DNA of 44,318 nt, taken from positions 1-44,318 of the forward strand of contig JAAAPI010000200.1 of assembly GCA_009908325.1 (NCBI GenBank), written 5' to 3'. This stretch comes from Verrucomicrobiota bacterium (GTDB taxonomy: Bacteria > Verrucomicrobiota > Verrucomicrobiia > Opitutales > Coraliomargaritaceae). Position 1 is the stretch's first letter. Every line of letters starts with the position of its first letter. The position numbers and the translations under genes are program-made. Below the pieces are notes generated by a model. It was given only the letters and a program-made list of their open reading frames with translations, ran no database searches and was not told where the DNA came from. Positions 1 to 7,419 of this stretch are shown here, piece after piece.

Positions 1-54
1 GTCTTTCCCCGGTCGCGACCGGGAGGGGCGCTGATAGGAATTTGCTTTTCGGCG
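1..54. repeat. Imperfect copy A of a ~55-bp repeat flanking the arsS segment
   Basis: This stretch matches 2021-2077 with scattered differences: both contain CGACCGGGAGGGG, then GCTG.TAGGAA.TTGCTTTTCGG. The two copies bracket the arsS gene and the DUF4143 remnant. The origin is unknown. From here to 313 I see no convincing gene: small ORFs exist on both strands, but none has recognisable content. Confidence 0.55.
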
Positions 55-313
55 GCGCTAGCCGCCGGGGTGAGGGTTGAACCCGCTTCGCCAGAGGCTA
101 CGCCGGTCAAGAGGGAGAGGGGCGATTTAAGGCTGAAGGTTGAGGTTTGAAGGATGAATTATGTCCGATTCGAGTGCTATAATTGGATGGTTTAGCAAAA
201 GCTCTCCTTTAAAGATCAGCAAGAGCAAATTCCCACTGAAATCCGTGCCTTTTAAAGCATGCTCAAGCGTTCCGCGCCTTTGTGATGCGGATTTCATTGG
301 TTTGAGCCTTGGA

Positions 314-391
314 TCAGTCGGTCCAAAAGATTGGCTCGTTATCCTGCGCCCAGGGATCGAGGTCTTCGATGACTAGCAGTAGGTCGTTGAG
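314..391 (-). pseudogene. Possible C-terminal remnant of an unidentified protein
   Basis: On the minus strand an open frame ends in LLLVIEDLDPWAQDNEPIFW-T-D then TGA at 314-316. The composition looks like a genuine protein C-terminus (acidic and aromatic, no low complexity). Upstream the frame runs straight into the octamer tandem repeat at 386-433, so no start or domain can be assigned. It may be the tail of a gene cut by repeat expansion, or chance. No family is recognised. Confidence 0.2.
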
Positions 392-433
392 TGGTTGAGT
401 GGTTGAGTGGTGGAGTGGTGGAGTGGTGGTGGG
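386..433. repeat. Octamer tandem repeat (GTTGAGTG/GTGGAGTG)
   Basis: Three perfect GTTGAGTG units (386-409) are followed by two GTGGAGTG units (410-425) and a degenerate GTGGTGGG. In other frames this encodes His/Ser/Thr/Asn-rich low-complexity peptides that should not be read as genes. It lies directly downstream of the arsS stop. Confidence 0.85.
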
Positions 434-502
434 GTGCTTTTTTGCGGGCCGGAACTGAGAACGGAGGAACTGAAAACTGGAGAACTGAGGCGCAGTGCGC
501 CT

Positions 503-1486
503 CTATGACACCGCTCCGCCGCAGCTGGAGCCTTGGCCGGCGGTGCAGCTGAAGCAGTGCTCGCCGGTGCGGATGGGGCGACGAAGCCAGTCGTCGAGGT
601 CGAGGTCCCAGAGAGCCAGCGCCTGGTGGCCGTCGCCGACGTGCATGGCCATTTGTTGGTTGAAGTCGCAGTCGAAGACATTGCCCAACCAATCCACGCT
701 GATGGTGTCGCGGCACATCAGCCCTTCGACGGAGCCGGGATTGAAGCTGTCGCGTAGCAGTTGCAGGTAGTCGGCGTAGTGGCCGTTGCGCTTGAGGTAG
801 GAGGTGAAGCGGGCGACCGGCATATTGGTGATGGCGTAGAGCCGGTTGAACACGATGTCGAAGTGCTCCTTGAGTTCGCGCTTGTAGTCGGCCTCCAATT
901 CGGCCTGGGGTGGGGGGAGTTTGGCGCCGTTGGGATTGTAGACGAGGTCGAGCTGCAGCGCCGGATCGGTCCCGTAGCCCAATTGGTTCAGGGTCTGTAG
1001 GGCGCTGATGCTGGAATCGAAAACGCCCTCGCCGCGCTGGGCGTTGACGTTGTCCGGACTGTAGCACGGCATGGATGCGACGATTTCGACGCCGTGGGCG
1101 GCGTGAAAATCGGCCACCCATGTGTAGCCCGGTTCGTTCAGGATGGTCAGGTTGCAGCGCACCATGACGCGCTTGCCCATGGCGCGGATGGATTCGACGA
1201 GATAGCGGAAGTCCGGGACCATTTCCGGGGTGCCGCCTGTCAGGTCGACTACATCGATGTCGGTGGGGCGCAGCCAATCCAGGATGCGGTCAATCGTCTC
1301 GCGGGTGATGATCTCCTTGCGCTTGGGCCCGGCGTTGACGTGGCAGTGGATGCAGGTGAGGTTGCAGAGGCGACCGGTATTGAGCTGGAGAATTTTGGGT
1401 GTCTGTCGCTCCAGACGCAGACCATGCTGCTCAAGGACAGCATGGAAACTTTTTCGATCCAGCTGTTGCTTCGTTTCGGTTATCAT
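503..1486 (-). CDS. arsS: Arsenosugar biosynthesis radical SAM protein ArsS (Cys form)
   Basis: A 327-residue radical SAM enzyme. The cluster motif CNLTCIHCH (CxxxCxxC) lies in the N-terminal third, followed by DLTGGTPEM and a C-terminal DUF3641/SPASM-like part with further cysteines (EHCFSCTAGQGSSCGG). Family knowledge: ArsS-type enzymes transfer the 5'-deoxyadenosyl group of SAM to methylated arsenic during arsenosugar synthesis, and some members are selenoproteins. Here the C-terminal position in SSCGGAVS is an ordinary Cys codon (TGC). I chose the ATG at 1486 because the 19 residues upstream (GTG-type start at 1543) look non-conserved; no clear ribosome binding site precedes either. The gene stands alone, but the CofC-like transferase and phosphorylase at 7420-8843 belong to the usual partners of this family. 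No arsM methyltransferase is visible in the window. Confidence 0.88.
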   Translation of the reverse strand: MITETKQQLDRKSFHAVLEQHGLRLERQTPKILQLNTGRLCNLTCIHCHVNAGPKRKEIITRETIDRILDWLRPTDIDVVDLTGGTPEMVPDFRYLVESIRAMGKRVMVRCNLTILNEPGYTWVADFHAAHGVEIVASMPCYSPDNVNAQRGEGVFDSSISALQTLNQLGYGTDPALQLDLVYNPNGAKLPPPQAELEADYKRELKEHFDIVFNRLYAITNMPVARFTSYLKRNGHYADYLQLLRDSFNPGSVEGLMCRDTISVDWLGNVFDCDFNQQMAMHVGDGHQALALWDLDLDDWLRRPIRTGEHCFSCTAGQGSSCGGAVS

Positions 1487-1636
1487 AGGCGGGGATGTCG
1501 GCGATAATGTAGTGACAGTCGATCTGACGTGCGAGCACGACACTTATTCCCTGCAAAACGATGGAAATCAGCCCTGGCGTCTGCTCCGCACTTCAAGAGT
1601 GCCGCTCAAAGATTTTAGATGTGGGTGTCCTTGTGA

Positions 1637-1978
1637 TTCGCGGATCTTTACGATTCCCCCCTGGCTGGCGCACTCTGGGAGAGTGGCCTATTTTGTGAGT
1701 TCAGAAGACACTTGGCACGGAACCCCGGGTGGCAGCTTTATTACTGGCGCGACCGCAGCAAAGAAGCAGATTTCCTGCTTCACAAAGCAGGTCGATTTAA
1801 GATAGCGGATGCAAAATGGGCGGAACACCCTTCAAATACAGGTAAACTGGAAAAAGTGCGCGGGGAGTTACCGGACAACACAGCAGCCTCACTTTTTTGC
1901 CGGGCGAGCCACGCCTATCCCGTGACAGCCAGCGTCGAGGCACTTCCAATCGGGGACATTCCGCCTTTCTTGAGCTGA
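1637..1978 (+). pseudogene. C-terminal remnant of a DUF4143 AAA+ ATPase
   Basis: The frame opens after a stop at 1634-1636 and reads SPLAGALWES, then LYYWRDRSKEADFLLHKAGR, then ADAKWAEHP, and ends ALPIGDIPPFLS. This order (LxGALWE, YxWRDRxxxEVDFLL, EAKW, C-terminal ALPIxxIPxFL) is the C-terminal DUF4143 region of archaeal/bacterial AAA+ ATPases. The ~300-residue N-terminal ATPase part with Walker motifs is missing and there is no start codon in a sensible place. The simplest reading is a decayed gene fragment between the arsS promoter region and the second repeat copy. Confidence 0.7.
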
Positions 1979-2020
1979 ACTGTTCTTATGAAACTGCTTC
2001 GTTCAAGCAAGTTTCATCTC

Positions 2021-2077
2021 TATCTTTCCCGGGTAGCGACCGGGAGGGGGGCTGGTAGGAAATTGCTTTTCGGTAGG
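2021..2077. repeat. Imperfect copy B of the ~55-bp repeat at 1-54
   Basis: Direct-orientation partner of 1-54, sharing GCGACCGGGAGGGG and TTGCTTTTCGG with several substitutions. Together the copies bound a ~2-kb segment holding arsS and a dead ATPase fragment. Confidence 0.55.
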
Positions 2078-2106
2078 GTTAGTGATCGTTCAAATAAGTA
2101 TTTCAC

Positions 2107-2130
2107 GTAGCCGAAGCGCTTCCGCTTCGG
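2107..2130. repeat. GTAG-headed palindrome (REP-like)
   Basis: GTAG (2107-2110) is followed directly by a perfect 8-bp hairpin, CCGAAGCG-CTTC-CGCTTCGG (2111-2130). A GTAG tetranucleotide next to a palindrome is the arrangement of REP sequences mobilised by RAYT transposases. No RAYT gene is in the window. Confidence 0.55.
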
Positions 2131-2264
2131 TTCCCCGATCTACCCGCAAGTCCTATCTTCCGAACGCGACCTGTCCGCTTTGGCTTCGGCGAAGGAGGAA
2201 GGCGTCCGATAAGTTAAGGGGACTTTTCATTAGAAACTTGAAAGAAAGTTGGAAAGTTGGCAGA

Positions 2265-2537
2265 ATGAAACCAACCTTGGGTTTGTCCGCAGACCTGATT
2301 CGGGAGATGAAGTTACGCGCGGCTCATGAGGGGCGCAAACTTCGCGACGTCGCTACAGAAGTATTTCGCCGTGGCCTGATGTCAGAAAATCCGCCGACGT
2401 CTCGCCGAAGGGTGAAACTGCCACTGATTCACTGCGGCCAGCCCGGAACCTCCCTGAAGGAATTGGATGCCGGGCAAGTGGCGGATTTGCTGCTGCAGCA
2501 GGAAATAGAATCGAGTCGTGAAGCTGCCGGACGTTAA
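2265..2537 (+). CDS. VapB-like antitoxin (orphaned by a broken toxin)
   Basis: A 90-residue protein beginning MKPTLGLSADLIREMKLRAA, resembling ribbon-helix-helix/VapB-type antitoxins (short N-terminal strand, then a helix-turn-helix carrying ELRAAHEGRKLRDVATEVFR-like spacing). I chose the ATG at 2265, preceded by a purine-rich GGAAAG, rather than the 61-codon upstream extension, which runs through the REP-like hairpin. Its last 20 nt overlap the GTG start of the VapC-type toxin remnant at 2518, the usual layout of coupled type II pairs. Known antitoxins of this class bind their own promoter and neutralise a PIN-domain RNase; here the partner is destroyed, so a remaining role would be regulatory at most. 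Confidence 0.65.
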   Translation: MKPTLGLSADLIREMKLRAAHEGRKLRDVATEVFRRGLMSENPPTSRRRVKLPLIHCGQPGTSLKELDAGQVADLLLQQEIESSREAAGR

Positions 2538-2687
2538 TATCTGGCTGCCCGTGACACGAATTCTCCAAAACTCTGGATGGATGCCTGGTTGGCGGCCTTT
2601 GCCCTGTGCGCACGATTTGAAATGATTACTGTCGATAAGGCCTTCTCCCAGTTTGAGGGCTCGGATTTGCTGGTGCTGGCAACCTGA
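2518..2687 (+). pseudogene. VapC-like PIN-domain toxin, internally deleted and frameshifted
   Basis: The N-terminus reads VKLPDVNIWLPV from GTG 2518, matching the first strand of PIN-domain toxins with its catalytic Asp. About 15 codons later the frame is lost. In another frame (from 2574) the C-terminal PIN segment is recognisable: WMDAWLAAFALCARFEMITV followed by DKAFSQF, ending at TGA 2685-2687. Around 80 central residues, including the middle acidic active-site residues, are gone. The toxin must be inactive. Confidence 0.75.
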
Positions 2688-2937
2688 CGCGGTCATAACG
2701 CGTTCCCGCCCGTTCGCGGTGTCACCATGATTTACCTGCAAACACGGATGCAATTACTCACTGCCTGAGGAGGACTGGCAGGACACCTGCCAAAGTTCTT
2801 TTTACCGATTCAACAGCAGTGCTGAACGAGCGTCGGCAGCAAATCCTGTCGGAATAAGTCCAGGTTTGAAGCGTCTGAAATAAAGAACGGCCTTTTATCC
2901 ATGGGGAGGCAAAACGCACACGGTAACTGAGCTGACT

Positions 2938-4473
2938 ATGACTGACGCCAATACGACGAAGAATCCGATTTTCGAACCCGAGACCGAAGCAAATCAGAGG
3001 CTGCGTAAGGATGTGGCGCCGCCGGATTGGGTGAATCCCGAAGCGGCAGAGAAATATAATCTCGTCGTGATCGGTGCGGGGAGCGGCGGGCTGGTGACGG
3101 CGGCGGGCGCGGCCGGGTTGGGGGCCAGGGTGGCACTGATTGAGCGTGATGCACTGGGCGGTGACTGCCTGAATGTCGGCTGTGTGCCCTCGAAGGCTCT
3201 ACTCTCGGCCGCCAAGCGGGCGGCTGCGGTGCGGGATGCGTCCGGCTACGGCGTCAGCTTGCCGGGTGGCTCCGAGGTGGATTTTTCTGCGGTGATGGAA
3301 CGGATGCGCGAGCTGCGCGCTTCCATCGGGCCGAATGACTCGGCGGAGCGTTTCAAAGAGCTGGGCATTGATGTCTTTCTCGGCGAAGGGCGCTTCAAGA
3401 ATGAGGCGACCATCGAGGTCGACGGCAAAGAACTGAAATTCGCGAAGGCGGTCATCGCCACCGGTGGGCGTGCCATCGTGCTGCCGATACCCGGCTTGAA
3501 AGAAGCGGGTGCCCTGACTAATGAGACTTTGTTTTCCCTGACCGAACTGCCGCGGCGCTTCGCCGTGATCGGAGCCGGGCCGATCGGCTGCGAGATGGCG
3601 CAAGCTTTTGCCAGGTTGGGCAGCGAAGTCACTCTTTTCGAGGCACAGTGTAAAATTCTGCCCCGAGAAGATGCCGATGCGGCAAAGGTCGTCGAAGCTG
3701 CTTTGGAGCGCGACGGCGTGCGGACGGTCTGCGATGCCAAGATCGAGCAGGTGGGGCGCGAGGGCGACCTGCGGACGATCCGGATCGAACACGAAGGTGC
3801 GACCCAAACCTGGGAATTTGACCAGATACTCGTCGGTGTGGGGCGCGCGCCCAATGTCGAGGGCATTGGGCTGGAAAACGCCGATGTCGAGTTCGACAAG
3901 CGTAAAGGTGTATCTGTGGATGCGCAGCTACGCACCAGCAACCCAAAGATTTTCGCGGTGGGCGATGTGGCGATGGACTACAAGTTCACCCACATGGCCG
4001 ATGCCACAGCGCGGATCGTGATCCAAAATGCCCTCTTCAAGGGACGGAAAAAACACACCGACCTGCTCGTGCCCTGGTGCACCTACACCCAGCCGGAAAT
4101 CGCGCACGTCGGGCTTTACGAGCAGGAGGCCAAGGCGCAGCACGGTGATGCGTTGCAGACCTTCAGGCAGGACTTCTCCGAGATCGACCGCTCGATCCTC
4201 GAAGGTGACACGGAGGGCTTCGTCAAAATGCACACGGTCAAGGGCAAGATCGTCGGAGCCACCATCGTGGGCGAACACGCGGGCGATCTGATTTCAGAAA
4301 TCACCGTGGCCATGCAGGGCGGGGTAAAGTTGGGCGCGCTCTCCGCGGTGATCCACCCTTATCCGACCACTGCCGAGGCCATTCAGCGGATCGGCGACGC
4401 CTACAACAAGACGCGCTTCACGCCCCTGGTGGCGAAATTGTTCAAGACCTGGCTGAAGTGGACGTGTTTGTAA
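2938..4473 (+). CDS. Mercuric reductase-like FAD/NAD(P)-disulfide oxidoreductase
   Basis: A 511-residue class I pyridine nucleotide-disulfide oxidoreductase. Visible motifs: FAD dinucleotide fold VIGAGSGG (residues 45-51), redox-active pair in GGDCLNVGCVPSKAL (C77/C82), NAD(P) fold GAGPIGCEMA (~216), FAD contact FAVGDVAMD, and the C-terminal HPYPTTAE His/Glu of the dimer partner's active site. It lacks an N-terminal heavy-metal-binding HMA domain and the vicinal C-terminal CC pair of true MerA; it ends LKWTCL with one Cys. It is therefore better called mercuric-reductase-like than mercury-detoxifying. Relatives often neighbour arsenosugar and thiol genes, so a role in thiol or metalloid redox chemistry is an inference. 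The start is ATG 2938, with a weak ribosome binding site. Its end overlaps the downstream methyltransferase gene by 16 nt. Confidence 0.85.
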   Translation: MTDANTTKNPIFEPETEANQRLRKDVAPPDWVNPEAAEKYNLVVIGAGSGGLVTAAGAAGLGARVALIERDALGGDCLNVGCVPSKALLSAAKRAAAVRDASGYGVSLPGGSEVDFSAVMERMRELRASIGPNDSAERFKELGIDVFLGEGRFKNEATIEVDGKELKFAKAVIATGGRAIVLPIPGLKEAGALTNETLFSLTELPRRFAVIGAGPIGCEMAQAFARLGSEVTLFEAQCKILPREDADAAKVVEAALERDGVRTVCDAKIEQVGREGDLRTIRIEHEGATQTWEFDQILVGVGRAPNVEGIGLENADVEFDKRKGVSVDAQLRTSNPKIFAVGDVAMDYKFTHMADATARIVIQNALFKGRKKHTDLLVPWCTYTQPEIAHVGLYEQEAKAQHGDALQTFRQDFSEIDRSILEGDTEGFVKMHTVKGKIVGATIVGEHAGDLISEITVAMQGGVKLGALSAVIHPYPTTAEAIQRIGDAYNKTRFTPLVAKLFKTWLKWTCL

Positions 4474-5012
4474 AATGGATGCGTCGCAACGCTGACCGGC
4501 GCTTTGAAAAAATTCGACCTTATCTGCTCGGAAAAACTCTGCTTGATGTGGGTGCGGCCGAGGGTTGGATCGGCGAAGGGGTTGCGCGGGAATGTGGCAT
4601 GGAAGTGGATCTGGTCGATGTGGTCGATTTGAATCGAACGGAGCTGCCGCATCAGGTTTACGATGGTCGGGTGCTGCCCCATGCGGACGATAGCCGGGAT
4701 ACGGTGGCCCTGCTGCTGACCCTGCACCATTGTGAAGATCCCGAGGCGGTGTTGGCTGAGACGGTGCGGGTGGCGCGGCGGCGGATAATTGTGACGGAGT
4801 CCGTCTTCCATACCCGCGCGGGGCGGGCATTACTGCGCCTCATGGATGGCGGGCTGAATGGTCCACGATCCGGTGGGTCGATGACACCGGCGCTTCATTT
4901 TAAGACGGTGCCTGAGTGGCGCTGGATATTTCAACGGCATGACTTCGAAATCGAACACGAGGCCTGGCTCTCGCGCGGGCTCCACTGGCAGCGGCTGTTT
5001 GTCATGTCTTGA
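4458..5012 (+). CDS. Class I SAM-dependent methyltransferase, small
   Basis: A 184-residue protein with a Methyltransf_11-type core: motif I LLDVGAAEGWIGEGVA (about residues 28-43), an acidic motif II VDLVDVVDLN, and motif IV LLLTLHHCEDPEAVLAE. It has no transmembrane segment and lacks the conserved thiolate cysteines of ArsM, so it is unlikely to be the missing arsenite methyltransferase; the substrate is unknown. A GTG at 4458 gives a 16-nt overlap with the preceding flavoprotein gene; an in-frame ATG at 4479 would leave a short gap. Either way the two genes are probably co-transcribed. Between 5013 and 5171 there is only an imperfect ACCGCG..CGCGGT hairpin near 5086-5109. Confidence 0.75.
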   Translation: MDVFVKWMRRNADRRFEKIRPYLLGKTLLDVGAAEGWIGEGVARECGMEVDLVDVVDLNRTELPHQVYDGRVLPHADDSRDTVALLLTLHHCEDPEAVLAETVRVARRRIIVTESVFHTRAGRALLRLMDGGLNGPRSGGSMTPALHFKTVPEWRWIFQRHDFEIEHEAWLSRGLHWQRLFVMS

Positions 5013-5171
5013 AAGAAATTTTTTTCGAGGTTCTCTCAGGACACAAACGCCAAATTCAAATGATCCTCATCGTGAAAAAAGATTAACCGCGTTTGCGAGC
5101 GGACGCGGTATCAGCTACCCTTTGCCCTTTGCTGTCGTGGCTGCACAACTGGACGGATATGGTGGTGGACC

Positions 5172-5813
5172 TCAAAAGTTTTTCATCATCGCTTCAACAC
5201 TGTTCCGCGCACGGATACCAAGCTCAGCCGCTTGGTAGATTGTTTCGGCCCGCTTTTTCAACGCTTCATTTTCTGTAATGAGGAAAGCGCGGCGCAGGTA
5301 GTCGATCTCCAAAAGCGGATTCTTTTCGAGTTGGTCGGCCATCGTCTCGAAGAAATCACCCAAGTCCAGCAATCCACGCATCCACTGCTTGAGCTTGGCG
5401 GCAGACTTGGTGCCATACTCGATGTATTCTGTGCGTAAAAAATCCGATGGAATCTTTGCTTTCCTGGTTTTCACTATGACGGTTTCCTTTCCGTAGGCCT
5501 CCATCATCCCAAGCTCATAGAAAATATTACTCAGCGTTTGTGGCGTCATATCTTCATGGATGACCGCGATACCAGCCGGGACGCCAATAATGAGCCGCCA
5601 AATCTTGATCAAAAAATCACGGCCCGTGACCTTTGAGTTGGCATCCAACAAGCCATATCTGAACCCCTCCAAAGCGTCCGAAATTTCAACACGGATTTCC
5701 TCGAGCTTTTCAGGAACTGGCTCACCAAGTTGCGTCATCAAGAAGCAATGCTTGGGCCTCGACTCGATCGGCGTGGTTTGAATTTCGCCGTCGGTTGGCT
5801 TGTAGTAGATCAT
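5172..5813 (-). CDS. TIR/nucleoside deoxyribosyltransferase-like protein
   Basis: A 213-residue protein. The N-terminal half looks like a TIR-like or nucleoside 2-deoxyribosyltransferase-like alpha/beta domain: a first strand HCFLMTQLGEP (22-32), a helix over the EEIRVEISDAL stretch, strand GIAVIHED (81-88), the NIFYELGMMEAYGKETVIV segment (96-114) with Glu100 where this fold carries its catalytic glutamate, then a strand/loop IPSDFLRTEYIEY. The C-terminal ~80 residues are helical and charged. Proteins with an NxFYELG-x(n)-KP/ET-VILV signature include NAD-cleaving or nucleotide-processing effectors in bacterial immunity, but no activity is proven here. The start ATG (5813) overlaps the stop of the 52-aa gene upstream as ATGA, so the two are translationally coupled. 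Codon and base composition are visibly more AT-rich than in flanking genes. Confidence 0.7.
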   Translation of the reverse strand: MIYYKPTDGEIQTTPIESRPKHCFLMTQLGEPVPEKLEEIRVEISDALEGFRYGLLDANSKVTGRDFLIKIWRLIIGVPAGIAVIHEDMTPQTLSNIFYELGMMEAYGKETVIVKTRKAKIPSDFLRTEYIEYGTKSAAKLKQWMRGLLDLGDFFETMADQLEKNPLLEIDYLRRAFLITENEALKKRAETIYQAAELGIRARNSVEAMMKNF

Positions 5814-5968
5814 CCAGCCGCTGCCTTTTTCCGGGCAACGGGGACACCCTTGTAAGGTCCACTGCTGCGCTTATGGCTCACAATTTTACCCGCAGACCGA
5901 TCAATTTTCACATATCGTTGTGTTTTAGGGTTTTTTACCTGAACAACATTTCTTTTAGTTTCGGCCAT
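5810..5968 (-). CDS. Small basic 52-aa protein coupled to the TIR-like gene
   Basis: This is an ATG-initiated frame of 52 codons on the minus strand. It begins MAETKRNVVQVKNPKTQRYV, continues VKIDRSAGKIVSHKRSSGPY, and ends with KGVPVARKKAAAG. It is rich in Lys/Arg and has a compact beta-hairpin-like pattern (NPKTQRYVKIDR, then GKIVSHK). Its TGA lies inside the ATGA that starts the next gene. The tight coupling and non-random composition argue that it is real although it is very short. It may be an antitoxin, a nucleic-acid-binding partner or a regulator of the TIR-like protein; none of these roles can be read from the sequence. Upstream, 5969-6252 contains no recognisable gene. Confidence 0.65.
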   Translation of the reverse strand: MAETKRNVVQVKNPKTQRYVKIDRSAGKIVSHKRSSGPYKGVPVARKKAAAG

Positions 5969-6252
5969 AACGACGCAAAACAGTGACCGGAGCAGGGTGG
6001 GCGGTCAAGATTTTGCGGATAATTTGACCCTAATTTGTGCTGATGAGCCACGGAAGCGCAGGTTATCTAAGAGCCGCTAATAAAGGTTGTTCTTGTAGCT
6101 AATATGAGGCCGATGGAATCGCGGCCTCCGAATTTGTTGCGGTTGGGACGAGTTTTGCCGCTGCGTCTGTCGCTGCGGGGGCAGGGCTGATTTTGCCCCA
6201 GACGAAAACACAGATGCCGGGGGCAGCGACGATTAGCAGGATTCGACGCCGG

Positions 6253-6978
6253 TTATTTCTCTTCGAGTGTCACCCGCGCAAACGGGGCAAAGGGCCCGTC
6301 ACCATCGCGTGGCGCGTAGTGCATTTGGCGCGCGTCTCGCGTGCAGTAAGTTTTCGTGAGGCTGACGCTGCGGGCGTCCCGGCGGGACATGCGGACATCG
6401 AAGGCGGAAAGGTGACTGTTGGCGTCGTGGTGAAACTGCTCCAATGCTTCAGATGTGTAGGGCGGCAGGCCAAGCTCCCGACGAAAGCGCTCGGCCCGGT
6501 GCGTGCGGACTGCCTCGGGTTGCACACTTGAGGTGGTGAAGAACTGGTTCGCGGGGATCGTTTGCGGCTCCAGCGAGTGCCCGTTCCAGAGCCAGAACCC
6601 GACTGAGCCGTCGGCTGCCAACGCGAAGAGGTAGCAGGGCGGGTAGTTTGGATTGACTACTTCGGAGAGACTTTGGTCGAAGGCAGCGACCGTTTCGGCG
6701 GTGGCGAGCGAGCGCAACAGTTGGCCACGGCTCTGCGGTGCTTCGGTCGCGCAATGTTCGGCTAGTTCGTAAGCGTTGAGCAGCGCGCCCGTCAGGCCGT
6801 GTGCGTTGATAAAGATCCAGGTGCCGCCGCCCTGCGGGTCGGTGGGGGCGAGGTAGTGAAGCCCTTCGTCCACTTGGTGGACGGCGGGCGACTCGGCGAG
6901 TGCGCGGCTGCGCTGCTCGTCGCGGGTGAAGCAGAGATCGTAACCTTGCGGGTGGACTTGCCAGGAAAGGGTGCACAT
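6253..6978 (-). CDS. NRDE/TANGO2 family protein
   Basis: A 241-residue protein starting MCTLSWQVHPQGYDLCFTRDEQRSR. The family begins with Met-Cys-Thr and an NRDE motif (here TRDE); Cys2 is the conserved N-terminal residue compared with Ntn-type nucleophiles. Further family-like features are the GGGTWIFIN segment and the TKTYCTRD-type end. TANGO2 homologues are linked to haem or acyl-lipid handling in eukaryotes, while bacterial function is unknown. I chose ATG 6978 because it places Cys at position 2, as in the family; the 28 codons upstream are not conserved-looking. The gene is monocistronic by spacing, 441 bp from its upstream neighbour. Confidence 0.85.
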   Translation of the reverse strand: MCTLSWQVHPQGYDLCFTRDEQRSRALAESPAVHQVDEGLHYLAPTDPQGGGTWIFINAHGLTGALLNAYELAEHCATEAPQSRGQLLRSLATAETVAAFDQSLSEVVNPNYPPCYLFALAADGSVGFWLWNGHSLEPQTIPANQFFTTSSVQPEAVRTHRAERFRRELGLPPYTSEALEQFHHDANSHLSAFDVRMSRRDARSVSLTKTYCTRDARQMHYAPRDGDGPFAPFARVTLEEK

Positions 6979-7139
6979 CTGATTCGTTTGGTTGGAAGCT
7001 CTAGCGCAGCGGGTTGATCCGCTGGATGCCGCTGAATTGGTCGATTTGCCAGGAATTGTCAAAAGTCCTTAGCGGTCTCCGCCGGGGTCCAAATTTTTGT
7101 ATGTCGTGAGAATGCCCACCTGCTCGTAATCGCTTTTTG

Positions 7140-7168
7140 GATTACGATAAGGATTACGATAAAGATTA
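7140..7168. repeat. Short tandem repeat GGATTACGATAA
   Basis: GGATTACGATAA occurs twice back to back, followed by a degenerate AGATTAAAA. It belongs to the 6979-7419 gap, which has no gene and is filled with inverted repeats. Confidence 0.6.
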
Positions 7169-7193
7169 AAAGTGAAATCATGCCCGAATCCGC

Positions 7194-7238
7194 CTTAAGT
7201 TAGCACCATTCGGGGTATTCCCGAATGGCTAATTTAAG
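7194..7238. repeat. 45-bp imperfect palindrome whose arm copies a gene's 3' end
   Basis: The left arm CTTAAGTTAGCACCATTCGGG (7194-7214) and right arm CCCGAATGGCTAATTTAAG (7220-7238) form a long hairpin with loop GTATT. The left arm recurs at 7416-7434 (TTTAAGTTAGCGCCATTCGGG in the same orientation), where it contains the stop codon and last codons of the CofC-like gene. It may act as a terminator-like structure, but no T-run follows on either strand. Confidence 0.7.
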
Positions 7239-7271
7239 CAGACAAAGCGAGATTTCACATGTGCGGGTCGA

Positions 7272-7341
7272 GGGCTGAAGCACCTCGACTAAGTAGGACG
7301 ACGACTGGCGGACGTCAGGCGTAGCCAGGGTGCTTCAGCCC
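7272..7341. repeat. 13-bp inverted repeat, possible small palindromic element
   Basis: GGGCTGAAGCACC (7272-7284) is a perfect inverted match of GGTGCTTCAGCCC (7329-7341). The 44 bp between contain a nested CTGGCGGACGTCAGGCGTAGCCAG imperfect hairpin. It sits in the gap between the NRDE gene and the CofC-like gene. Confidence 0.7.
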
Positions 7342-7419
7342 CTGGTGTTAGGTTCTCGGTTTCGGTGCACTGCGGGCTCATCAAGCACTGCACTTTCAGC
7401 GAAAAAAAATTCTTTTAAG

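Noticed and set aside
161..376. 71-codon plus-strand frame near the left edge
   Set aside because: No domain, no ribosome binding site, and the opposite strand shows a more protein-like C-terminal tail.
386..433. Octamer array considered as a CRISPR
   Set aside because: Units are contiguous 8-mers without spacers and no cas genes are present.
503..560. Selenocysteine in the C-terminus of ArsS
   Set aside because: The relevant SSCGG position is encoded by TGC, and no in-frame TGA occurs before the TAG stop.
4458..5012. Small methyltransferase as the missing ArsM
   Set aside because: It is too short and lacks the conserved arsenic-binding cysteines.
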